A stretch of DNA of 20,703 bases from DAOUAJ01 sp034433615. Lineage in GTDB: Bacteria; Chloroflexota; Anaerolineae; DUEN01. Positions 1 to 6,803 of this stretch are shown one piece after another. Where the stretch lies: positions 1 through 20,703 of the forward strand of contig DAOUAJ010000059.1 in the NCBI GenBank assembly GCA_034433615.1. The letters are read 5' to 3'. Each line of letters begins with the position of its first letter. Position 1 is the first letter of the stretch. Under the pieces are notes generated by a model, which was not told the DNA's origin, did no database searches, and saw nothing but the letters and a program-made list of their open reading frames with translations. The translations under genes were made by a program, and so were the position numbers.

Positions 1-542
1 TGAAGATCGGGGCGGGGCTCCAGGATCGGGTTGTACAGGTGTATGGCGGCCTGGTCTACATGGATTTCAGCCGTGAGCTGATGGCCCGTGGTTATGGTCA
101 CTATGAAAACCTGGACCCCAGGTTGCTCCCGCCGCTGTACGTTGCCTATGATGATTCCTCCACCGAGGGCACGGAGGTGTTCCACAATGACGTCCGGGAA
201 CGGTATGCCCGGGGCGAGAAGCTGGTGATTGAGACGATGGACGCCATCGCTGAGAACGCGCGCCATTTCCGGCAGGCGATGGAGGCAGGTGATCTCGACG
301 AGATGGACCGATGCATCAACCGCAACTTCGATCTGCGCTCCCGAATCTATCGCATCAATGACCTCAACCGGCGGCTGATTCAGACGGCTCGCAATCTGGG
401 GGTCAGTTCTAAGTTTTGTGGATCGGGTGGGGCGGTGGTGGGCATCTGCCGGGACGAAGAGACTTTTCACCGGCTGGAGGAAGCCTACCGGGCCATCGGC
501 GCTATCATCCTCCGCCCTCGCGTGGTCAGCTACGAGGATTAG
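1..542 (+). CDS. Glucuronokinase-like GHMP kinase, C-terminal part (5' end outside window)
   Basis: The reading frame is open from the first base of the window (codons from position 3), so the N-terminal half with the ATP-binding loop is missing. The visible part starts with AGLQDRVVQVYGGLVYMDFS, which closely resembles the corresponding stretch of plant glucuronokinase. It continues with LLPPLYVAYD and ends with the glycine-rich GHMP motif 3, SKFCGSGGAVVGI. The family phosphorylates a small substrate with ATP; glucuronokinase makes glucuronate 1-phosphate, which a uridylyltransferase can turn into UDP-glucuronate. A GalU-like enzyme lies at 18638-19534, which would fit but is far away. The substrate is inferred from remembered motif similarity; a related GHMP sugar kinase is the main alternative. 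The gene ends at TAG 540-542, followed by a 280-bp gap. Confidence 0.75.
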   Translation, partial: KIGAGLQDRVVQVYGGLVYMDFSRELMARGYGHYENLDPRLLPPLYVAYDDSSTEGTEVFHNDVRERYARGEKLVIETMDAIAENARHFRQAMEAGDLDEMDRCINRNFDLRSRIYRINDLNRRLIQTARNLGVSSKFCGSGGAVVGICRDEETFHRLEEAYRAIGAIILRPRVVSYED

Positions 543-598
543 AGAAATGCGACTGTCGAAAAATTCGGTCCAAAGCCCCTCCTCAGGCGGATTCCACA

Positions 599-629
599 CA
601 CCCGGGGACGGGTGCTGGGAGCATTTTTT
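599..629 (+). terminator. Possible rho-independent terminator after the GHMP kinase
   Basis: A 6-bp GC-rich inverted repeat (CACCCG 599-604, CGGGTG 609-614, loop GGGA) is followed nine bases later by a run of six T (624-629). The distance between stem and T-run is longer than in a textbook terminator, so this is only a candidate. It sits between the kinase stop codon and the promoter of the S41 peptidase genes, where transcription should end. Confidence 0.3.
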
Positions 630-696
630 CGATACTTTCAAATGCGACGCCCCTGGGAAGTGGGTCGCCTCTCTCTGTACCGGGGCGCTTGCTTGT

Positions 697-725
697 TTGT
701 CAGCTCTTTGCCGCTATGCTACAAT
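697..725 (+). promoter_or_regulatory. Sigma-70-type promoter for the tandem S41 peptidases
   Basis: TTGTCA (697-702) and TACAAT (720-725) are separated by exactly 17 bp, each one base off the consensus hexamer. The element lies about 97 bp upstream of the first S41 peptidase start and inside the only long gap at this end of the window (543-822). Nothing else recognisable lies in that gap apart from the possible terminator; the ORFs crossing it look non-coding. Confidence 0.6.
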
Positions 726-822
726 GTTTTACATCGTTGCATCGTACCTTCGCCTACGCGAGGCACCCCTACGATCGGCGATGTAGTTGACCAGAAGGGA
801 CTAAGGGACTATCGTCACGTTC

Positions 823-2004
823 ATGCGAGCGCTCAGGCATATCGCCGGTATCGTTTTCGTTGCGCTCATCCCACTCCTCACGTTTGCAGCCGGGTTTGGC
901 ACCCATTGGTACCTGACACGGGATCAGACTCCGGTTGCATCACAAGAGTTCGGGACCTTCTGGGAGGCATGGCACATCCTGGAGCGCTCGTTCCTGGGTG
1001 AAGACCCGTCGGCTAAACAACGTACCTACGGTGCCATCCGAGGCCTGGTTGAGTCGTACGGTGATCCTTACACCGTTTTCGTGGAACCGCAGCCCCGGCA
1101 ACGCGAGCGTGAGGACCTGAGCGGTGAATTCGGGGGCATCGGCGCCTGGGTCGTGCGCGAGGAGGATGGCACCTACAGTCTGCGCCCCATGCCGGGGATG
1201 GCGGCTGAGCAGGCCGGCATCCGGGAGGGCGATATCCTGGTCGCTGTGGATGGGCGAGAGATCCCGCCTGGGATGCCGCAGGATGAGGTCGTCAGCCTTA
1301 TTCGCGGGCCTGTCGGCAGCATGGTGCGCCTTCAGGTGCGACGCGCGGGCGTGGCTGATCTGCTCACCTTTGAAATCGAGCGCCAGCGCATCGAAACGCC
1401 CAGCGTCGAATGGCGCATTCTGGAGACCCCCCCTCACACAGGGTACATTCGGCTATTCATTTTCAGCGAGCGCACCGCTGAGGAGTTGAACGATGCCCTG
1501 CGCGATCTGACAGGAGAGGGGGTCACCCGGCTGATACTGGACCTGCGCCACAACAGTGGCGGCCTCCTGGAAACCGCTGTAGACGTGAGCAGCACCTTTT
1601 TACGAGACGGCGTGGTACTGTACGAGCAGCGCGCCGAGGGGAAAGAGAAAGTGTACCCGGTGCGCCATCGGCCGGTCGTGTTCGATGGCCCGCTGATCAT
1701 TTTGGTTGATGGAGCCACGGCGAGCGCTTCCGAGATCGTGGCAGGCGCGCTACAGGATCAAGGCCGGGCCGTGTTGTTCGGCGAGAAGACTTTCGGCAAA
1801 GGGTCTGTCCAGTTGGTGCATGATCTCTCAGATGGCTCATCGTTACACGTAACTTCGGCCCGCTGGTTAACCCCCAAACGACGCCAGATTGACCAACAGG
1901 GCCTGGAGCCGGATTTTCCGGTAGCGGTCACGGACGAGGACAGAGCGGCCGGGCGAGACCCGGTGCTGGAGCAAGCACTGGAGCGGCTGGCGGCCGCACC
2001 GTGA
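823..2004 (+). CDS. S41 family carboxy-terminal processing peptidase (first of two)
   Basis: This is a Ctp/Prc-type serine peptidase with a Ser-Lys dyad. An N-terminal hydrophobic segment (about residues 7-24) is probably a membrane anchor, placing the enzyme outside the cytoplasmic membrane. A PDZ domain follows (about residues 100-185, with EQAGIREGDILVAVDG), then the S41 core. The catalytic serine is expected at Ser301 in TASASEIVAGAL and the general base at Lys326 in TFGKGSVQ; the spacing of 25 residues matches Prc (S430/K455). The protein has 393 residues, normal for CtpA-like enzymes. It lies 90-130 bp downstream of a good promoter and 35 bp upstream of a paralogue, so the two are probably co-transcribed. 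The ribosome binding site before 823 is weak. The family trims C-termini of exported proteins; the natural substrate cannot be told. Confidence 0.92.
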   Translation: MRALRHIAGIVFVALIPLLTFAAGFGTHWYLTRDQTPVASQEFGTFWEAWHILERSFLGEDPSAKQRTYGAIRGLVESYGDPYTVFVEPQPRQREREDLSGEFGGIGAWVVREEDGTYSLRPMPGMAAEQAGIREGDILVAVDGREIPPGMPQDEVVSLIRGPVGSMVRLQVRRAGVADLLTFEIERQRIETPSVEWRILETPPHTGYIRLFIFSERTAEELNDALRDLTGEGVTRLILDLRHNSGGLLETAVDVSSTFLRDGVVLYEQRAEGKEKVYPVRHRPVVFDGPLIILVDGATASASEIVAGALQDQGRAVLFGEKTFGKGSVQLVHDLSDGSSLHVTSARWLTPKRRQIDQQGLEPDFPVAVTDEDRAAGRDPVLEQALERLAAAP

Positions 2005-2039
2005 GATGTGCATTCCTTTTAGCTGAGTGAGGTTGAGAA

Positions 2040-3374
2040 ATGGGTACGAACGGATCAAATCGTGCGTTAAAGTGGTTGATGGTGGCTGTGCTGGTCGTCA
2101 GCTTGACAGGATCAGCTTTTATCCTGGGCTTCGGCGCGGGCTTTGGCACGGGCCGGTGGACCGCATCTGTGTACGCAGAGGCGCCCGTTGTGCGCTTTAC
2201 CCCGACACTGGTCGTCCTCCCCACAGCCACACCGCGCCCGCAGGTACAGCCCCCTCCCGTCAGGGAGACGCCAACACCGTCTGATGATGCCAGGCTAAAC
2301 CGCTTGCCTGAGGAACCGGAAGAATTTCGGGTCTTCTGGGAAGCCATGCAAGCGCTGCAGCAGGATTTCTACGGCGAGCTTCCGAGCAACCGGGACATGA
2401 CCTACGGTGCCATCCGAGGGGTCCTCGAGCTGCTAGGCGACGAGAATACGACTCTGTTGGATCCTCAATCAGCCGAGTTCTTCGACAGCGATCTCAGCGG
2501 CACCTTCGAGGGGATTGGGGCTCGCGTGGACCTTGCCCCAAGCGGCGGCGTCCTGGTAGTCGAGCCGTTCGAGGGACAGCCAGCTTACGAGGCTGGTATC
2601 CGGCGAGATGATGTCATTGTTCGAGTAGATGGCAAAGATGTCACCAAAATGTCGCTGAGTGATGCTATCCGGCTGATCCGTGGGCCGAAGGGCACCACTG
2701 TGCGCCTGCTGATCAAGCGCCCCGGTGAACCCGAACTGATCGAGATCAAGGTGGTGCGTGATCGCATTGAAATCCCCGTCATTGAGTACAAAATGCGGGA
2801 CGATGGCATTGCTTATCTGAAGCTGAGCGAGTTCAACGGCCGTTCCCCTGAACTGGTGCGCCGTGCCCTACGAGAGTTGATGCGTGAGAATCCCAAGGGG
2901 CTGATCCTGGACCTGCGCGGCAACCCTGGCGGATTGCTAGACGCAGCGGTGGAAGTGGGTAGTCAGTTCGTCGGCGAGGGCAATTTGCTGCTCGAGCGCT
3001 TCAAGGACGGGCGCGAGCAGCCGTATCCAGCACGTTCAGGCGGCCTGGCCACCAAGATCCCGCTGGCGGTCCTGGTCAACGATGGCAGTGCCAGTGCTTC
3101 AGAAATCGTGGCCGGCGCCATTCAGGACGCGGGGCGAGGGCCGCTGATCGGTGTCACTACCTTCGGCAAAGGGTCGGTGCAGGTCCCCCATCGTCTGAGT
3201 GACGGAGCACTGTTGCGCGTGACCATTGCCCTCTGGTTCACCCCCAATGGGCGGGCCATCGAGGGCACCGGGCTGGAGCCGGACATCATGGTGGAACGCA
3301 CACTGGAGGATCGCGCCGCCGGCCGCGACCCGCAGCTCGACCGCGCGGTGGAGTACCTGCTCGCAGGCGAATGA
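2040..3374 (+). CDS. S41 family carboxy-terminal processing peptidase (second of two)
   Basis: This is a paralogue of the preceding gene with the same order of parts: membrane anchor (about residues 12-35), PDZ domain (about 155-240, with YEAGIRRDDVIVRVDG) and S41 core. The predicted nucleophile is Ser352 in SASASEIVAGAI and the base is Lys377 in TFGKGSVQ. It differs from the first copy by a Pro/Thr-rich linker of about 45 residues (roughly 55-100) between anchor and catalytic part, which may span surface material. Both copies share a C-terminal signature DRAAGRDP. Thirty-five bases separate the genes, with a GAGG-type ribosome binding site near 2029. The pair looks like an old tandem duplication kept as an operon. 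Confidence 0.92.
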   Translation: MGTNGSNRALKWLMVAVLVVSLTGSAFILGFGAGFGTGRWTASVYAEAPVVRFTPTLVVLPTATPRPQVQPPPVRETPTPSDDARLNRLPEEPEEFRVFWEAMQALQQDFYGELPSNRDMTYGAIRGVLELLGDENTTLLDPQSAEFFDSDLSGTFEGIGARVDLAPSGGVLVVEPFEGQPAYEAGIRRDDVIVRVDGKDVTKMSLSDAIRLIRGPKGTTVRLLIKRPGEPELIEIKVVRDRIEIPVIEYKMRDDGIAYLKLSEFNGRSPELVRRALRELMRENPKGLILDLRGNPGGLLDAAVEVGSQFVGEGNLLLERFKDGREQPYPARSGGLATKIPLAVLVNDGSASASEIVAGAIQDAGRGPLIGVTTFGKGSVQVPHRLSDGALLRVTIALWFTPNGRAIEGTGLEPDIMVERTLEDRAAGRDPQLDRAVEYLLAGE

Positions 3375-3380
3375 CAGGCT

Positions 3381-3439
3381 TTCAGCAGTCAGCTTAGAGC
3401 TGATAGCTGATAGCTGATCGCTGATGGCTGGTAGCTGAG
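3381..3439 (+). repeat. Heptanucleotide tandem repeat, unit AGCTGAT
   Basis: Six consecutive 7-bp units run from 3398 to 3439: AGCTGAT three times, then CGCTGAT, GGCTGGT and AGCTGAG. Just upstream (3381-3394) two units of the same sequence occur in the opposite orientation, so the element can form a hairpin. It fills the 72-bp gap between the second S41 gene and smpB. The same unit appears in the opposite orientation at 12236-12270. Confidence 0.8.
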
Positions 3440-3446
3440 AGTTTGC

Positions 3447-3908
3447 ATGACCATCAAGACCATCGCCACCAACCGCAAAGCTTACCATGACTACGAGGTC
3501 GTGGACACCTTCGAGGCAGGGATCGTGCTCACCGGCACGGAGATCAAATCTATTCGGGAGGGGAAAGCGAACCTGCGCGATGGCTTTGCTCTTATCCGTA
3601 ACGGTGAGGTATGGCTGCTCAACGTCCACATCGCGCCCTACGCGGGCGGCAATCGGCAGAACCATGAGCCGTTGCGGGAACGCAAGCTGCTGTTGCACCG
3701 GCAAGAGATCAACCGGCTGGCCGGGCGCGTGCAGGAGAAAGGGTGGACGCTGGTGCCCTTGCGGCTGTACCTGAAGGACAACAAGGCCAAGATCGAGCTG
3801 GGACTGGTGCGCGGCAAACGGCAGTACGATAAGCGTGAGGCCATCGCCAAACGAGATTACGAGCGAGAAGTAGAACGTGAGGTGAAGGGCCGGGAGCGTG
3901 AAAGGTGA
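3447..3908 (+). CDS. smpB: SsrA-binding protein SmpB
   Basis: SmpB binds tmRNA and carries it to stalled ribosomes for trans-translation. The 153-residue length is typical. Family landmarks are visible: N-terminal KTIATNRKAYHDYEV, the TGTEIKSIREGKANLRDGF block, VHIAPYAGGNRQNHEP, RKLLLH, and the basic C-terminal tail (from about residue 125) that becomes ordered in the ribosomal channel. The start at 3447 gives the canonical N-terminus, although no strong ribosome binding site precedes it; the heptanucleotide repeat ends eight bases upstream. I looked for the tmRNA gene itself directly downstream and did not find it. The genes on either side are functionally unrelated. Confidence 0.96.
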   Translation: MTIKTIATNRKAYHDYEVVDTFEAGIVLTGTEIKSIREGKANLRDGFALIRNGEVWLLNVHIAPYAGGNRQNHEPLRERKLLLHRQEINRLAGRVQEKGWTLVPLRLYLKDNKAKIELGLVRGKRQYDKREAIAKRDYEREVEREVKGRERER

Positions 3909-4073
3909 TGAAGGGGCTTCAGTGCGCAATCCCTTCGATGAGTTTCACCGCACAGATAGTAGATTTTTCGGTTGGCAAGGTGCAAGACGAAGCTTAAGCA
4001 GCCGAAACCTCAAATCACTGATCGAAATTTTACCTGCATCCTGTGCCAGACAGGTTCGACACCGAGGGAGAAA

Positions 4074-5105
4074 ATGCAAGCGCTTGTTAACTACAGCGAT
4101 CAGCCGGGCAGCGTGGAGCTGCGCGAGATCCCGGAGCCACAGCCAGGGCGTGGCCAGGTACTCATCCATGTCGGCGCGGTGGGGGTTTGCGGCAGTGACC
4201 TCCACCAGTGGCACGGGCCGGTGAGCTGGCGCGTGAACTATCCAGTGGTGCTGGGACACGAGTTCGCCGGGACCATCGTGGCGGTGGGGCCGGACGTGCA
4301 CACCTGGCGTGCAGGCGATCGCGTGGCCTGCGAGACAGCCGCCGAGATCTGCGGCGAGTGTGTGTATTGCCGCACCGGCCAGTACAACGTTTGCCCCAAG
4401 CGGAAAGGGTTTGGCTACGGTGTGAACGGCGCGATGGCCACTTACGTCGTCGCCCGTCAGGAGCTGCTCCACCGCATCCCAGATCATGTCGCGTTTGAGG
4501 AGGCAGCCCTGACTGAACCGGCCGCGGTGGCCTTCAACGCCATCGTTGAGAAATCACGGCCTCGTCCCGGCGACCTGGTGGTAGTGCTGGGGCCGGGTCC
4601 CATCGGCCTGATGGCGTTGCAGGTGGTGCGGCTGTTCAGTCCAGCCCAGGTGGTGATGGTGGGGCTGGCCCGCGACGAGGCGCGGCTGGAGCTGGCCCGC
4701 CAACTAGGCGCCGACCGGATCGTCGTGGCCGAGCAGGAAGACCCGGTCGCGGTCGTGCGCGGCCAGGGCGACGGCCTGGGGGCTGACCTGGTGATTGACG
4801 CCGTCGGCGTTTCAGAGACGTTGCGTCAGAGCCTGGAGATGGTGCGGCCCAACGGCCAGATCACCAAGATCGGCTGGGGACGGGCACCTGTCGGCTTCAG
4901 CCTGGACCCACTCATTGCGAAGGCGGCGACCCTGCAAGGCACCTTCAGCCACACCTGGCCAACCTGGGAGCGCGTGCTGCGGCTGATGGCACTCGGCCAG
5001 ATCAACGCCCGTGCTATCCGAGAGACCTTCCCTCTGTCAGAGTGGCAAACCGCCTTCGAGCGCATGGACGGCCTGGCGATCGCTAAGGCCGTGCTGCAGC
5101 CGTAA
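4074..5105 (+). CDS. Zinc-dependent medium-chain alcohol/polyol dehydrogenase
   Basis: This belongs to the MDR family of sorbitol, threonine and related dehydrogenases and should oxidise a secondary alcohol of a sugar, polyol or amino acid with NAD(P). Catalytic-zinc ligands are visible as Cys39 (GVCGSD) and His62-Glu63 (GHEFAG). Four structural-zinc cysteines follow at 93, 96, 99 and 107. The nucleotide-binding loop GPGPIG lies near residue 170. The start is set at ATG 4074 because GAGGGAG lies just before it; the frame extends upstream to TTG 3972 but the added residues are unlike the family. The protein has 343 residues, the usual length. The LarA-like gene follows after 88 bp. The exact substrate is unknown. 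Confidence 0.9.
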   Translation: MQALVNYSDQPGSVELREIPEPQPGRGQVLIHVGAVGVCGSDLHQWHGPVSWRVNYPVVLGHEFAGTIVAVGPDVHTWRAGDRVACETAAEICGECVYCRTGQYNVCPKRKGFGYGVNGAMATYVVARQELLHRIPDHVAFEEAALTEPAAVAFNAIVEKSRPRPGDLVVVLGPGPIGLMALQVVRLFSPAQVVMVGLARDEARLELARQLGADRIVVAEQEDPVAVVRGQGDGLGADLVIDAVGVSETLRQSLEMVRPNGQITKIGWGRAPVGFSLDPLIAKAATLQGTFSHTWPTWERVLRLMALGQINARAIRETFPLSEWQTAFERMDGLAIAKAVLQP

Positions 5106-5111
5106 CATAAA

Positions 5112-5170
5112 GCGTGAAACGTAAAACGTAAGAGTTGCCACCCACCACGTTTTACGCATTTACGTTTTAC
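5112..5170 (+). repeat. Hairpin built from heptanucleotide units (TGAAACG / TAAAACG)
   Basis: The left arm carries 7-bp units TGAAACG TAAAACG TAAG. The right arm (5147-5170) carries the same kind of unit inverted. A perfect 10-bp stem forms between CGTAAAACGT (5120-5129) and ACGTTTTACG (5147-5156). The sequence is AT-rich against a GC-rich background and fills most of the gap between the dehydrogenase and the LarA-like gene. A related short run sits at 19590-19610. Confidence 0.75.
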
Positions 5171-5193
5171 ATCTCACCGAGGAGTGTGATAAG

Positions 5194-6492
5194 ATGCTTA
5201 TTGATCCTGTACTGCGCGAGTCGTTTGATCTCCCCCTGCCGGTGATGTACCCGGCCAGACTGCACTTTCCTGCGCCGGAAGTGACAGACCTGGCCGAGGC
5301 GGTCAACGAGGCGCTGCGAACTGGCGGCATTCTGGACCAGGTGCGGCCGGGCATGCGCGTGGCGGTGGGCATCGGCAGCCGCGGCGTGGCTCGCATCCCC
5401 GAGCTGGCCCGCGCGGTGGTGGAGGCCGTGCGCCGCGCCGGCGCCCAGCCGTTCATCGTCCCGGCAATGGGCAGCCACGGCGGTGCTACGGCCGAGGGGC
5501 AGCGCCAGGTCTTGGCCGACCTGGGCGTGACCGAGGCCAGTGTGGGCGCTCCCATCGTCGCCAGCATGGACGTGGTAGAGCTGGACCGCCTGCCCCAGGG
5601 TGTGCCGGTGTGCATGGACCGCAACGCCTATGAAGCCGACGCCACGATCCTCATCAACCGCATCAAGCTCCACACCGATTTCCACGGCCCTATCGAGAGC
5701 GGGCTGGCCAAGATGTGTGTCATCGGCCTAGGCAAGGTGCGCACGGCCGAGGCCATCCACGCCTACGGTCCCAACGGATTGCGTGATCTGATCCCGCCCG
5801 TGGCGCGCATCGTGGTCGAGCGCGGCCGCATCATCGGCGGCATCGCCACTATCGAGAACGCGTACCACGGCGTGGCAGAGGTGGTGGGATTGCCATCCGA
5901 GGAGATCGCCGGCCCGGCTGAGCAGGCATTGCTGTTGCGGGCGAAAGAGCTGATGCCCGCGCTGCCGTTTGACCATCTGGACGTGCTGGTGGTGGACGAG
6001 ATGGGCAAGGACGTCAGCGGGGCCGGCATGGACACTAACATTATTGGCCGCATGTTGCTGCCGGGCGTGCCGGAGCCGGAGCGCCCGCAGATCAGCGCCA
6101 TCGTCACGTTGAGGCTGACCGAGGCGACGCACGGCAACGCGGTGGGCCTCGGCCTTGCCGATGTCGTCACCGAACGACTTCTCAATCAGGTGGACTGGCG
6201 TGTAACTCGCATCAACGCCCTGACGTCCGGCGTGATGGGGCTATGGCGCGGCAAGCTGCCGTGGGTGACGCCGGACGATCGCTCCGCAATCCAGTTGGCG
6301 TTGCGGCTGTGCGGCCGGCCTGACGCTGAGAACGCCCAGGTGATGCGCATCCGCAACACGCTGGCGCTGGACCGGGTGTGGATCTCCCGCTCGCTGGTGG
6401 ACGCGGCCCAGGCTACGCCGAACGTGACGGTGGCAGATAGCCCGGTGGAGTGGGCCTTTGACGCGGCCGGCTGCTTGGTCCCTCCGGTGTAG
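5194..6492 (+). CDS. LarA-like (DUF2088) racemase/epimerase-family protein
   Basis: The protein matches the DUF2088 family, whose founder LarA is a lactate racemase using a nickel-pincer nucleotide cofactor. In this family other members racemise or epimerise different 2-hydroxy acids. Visible landmarks are GSHGGAT with His95, which aligns by position with the conserved histidine of LarA's GTHR motif, and the later KLHTDFHG segment with His160, His164 and a nearby Lys173, plausible cofactor or metal contacts. The length is 432 residues, close to LarA. A GAGGAG ribosome binding site (5179-5184) supports the start. No larB, larC or larE for cofactor synthesis is in the window. The neighbouring sugar/polyol dehydrogenase and lutBC further on suggest a sugar-acid or hydroxy-acid substrate, but that is inference. 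Confidence 0.8.
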   Translation: MLIDPVLRESFDLPLPVMYPARLHFPAPEVTDLAEAVNEALRTGGILDQVRPGMRVAVGIGSRGVARIPELARAVVEAVRRAGAQPFIVPAMGSHGGATAEGQRQVLADLGVTEASVGAPIVASMDVVELDRLPQGVPVCMDRNAYEADATILINRIKLHTDFHGPIESGLAKMCVIGLGKVRTAEAIHAYGPNGLRDLIPPVARIVVERGRIIGGIATIENAYHGVAEVVGLPSEEIAGPAEQALLLRAKELMPALPFDHLDVLVVDEMGKDVSGAGMDTNIIGRMLLPGVPEPERPQISAIVTLRLTEATHGNAVGLGLADVVTERLLNQVDWRVTRINALTSGVMGLWRGKLPWVTPDDRSAIQLALRLCGRPDAENAQVMRIRNTLALDRVWISRSLVDAAQATPNVTVADSPVEWAFDAAGCLVPPV

Positions 6493-6522
6493 GGCGACGA
6501 GGCAACAAGTTTCACCACCCTT

Positions 6523-6551
6523 TTGCACTTTCGCTTTACCTCCGATACAAT
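6523..6551 (+). promoter_or_regulatory. Probable promoter of the antitoxin relic
   Basis: TACAAT (6546-6551) is one base off the -10 consensus. TTGCAC lies 17 bp upstream (6523-6528) and keeps only the TTG of the -35 box. The start codon of the antitoxin-like gene follows at 6574. The same TACAAT hexamer occurs in the promoter at 697-725. Confidence 0.4.
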
Positions 6552-6573
6552 ACGTGTTGTTAAAGAGCAACCT

Positions 6574-6803
6574 ATGCCGAGGAAGTTGGTCATTACCCTC
6601 GACGAGCAGGGGTACGAAGGCTTGCACAGGGTCATCGGGCGGCGGAATATCAGCCAGTTTATCGAGTCCCTGGTACATCCGCACGTTGTTGGCACCGACT
6701 TGGAGGCTGCCTACCGCCAGATGGCCCAGGATGAAGCCCGGGAAGCCGGGCCCTGGAGTGGACAGAGGCCACCATCAGAGGAGAGAACGCGTGCGTGAGA
6801 TGA
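6574..6803 (+). pseudogene. Antitoxin-like gene broken by a one-base deletion, no toxin partner
   Basis: The N-terminal part MPRKLVITLDEQGYEGLHRV resembles small RHH/MazE-like antitoxins common in Chloroflexota; the phrases ISQFIESLV and LEAAYRQMAQDEAREA also fit. After DEAREA the frame reads an implausible GPWSGQRPPSEERTRA and stops at 6798. The next frame, starting at 6750, reads ALEWTEATIRGENACVR and stops at 6803, which restores the expected acidic tail (EAEALEW-type). A single base missing near 6748 explains the break. No toxin gene follows; the URO-D gene starts within its 3' end. The family assignment is from memory. A sequencing error is the alternative to a true pseudogene. Confidence 0.65.

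Noticed and set aside
416..1001. Overlapping ORFs across the gap after the kinase
   Set aside because: They are out of frame with the real genes, cross a promoter, and have low-complexity or improbable composition.
3381..3439. CRISPR array or insertion sequence end
   Set aside because: Units are 7 bp without spacers, and there is no transposase or longer terminal repeat nearby.
3909..4073. Possible tmRNA (ssrA) after smpB
   Set aside because: GGGGC and GGTTCGA-like strings occur, but there is no tRNA-like 3' end, no tag-peptide frame with ANDE..ALAA, and the gap is too short for tmRNA.
3972..4073. Longer N-terminus for the zinc dehydrogenase from TTG 3972
   Set aside because: The added 34 residues are unlike the family and the GAGGGAG ribosome binding site points to ATG 4074.
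4045..4075. tRNA T-arm-like GGTTCGACACC
   Set aside because: Only two of five stem pairs form and no acceptor or anticodon arm can be built around it.
6458..6790. Long upstream extension of the URO-D-family gene
   Set aside because: It overlaps the end of the LarA-like gene and the antitoxin in another frame, has no family similarity, and a good ribosome binding site precedes GTG 6791.
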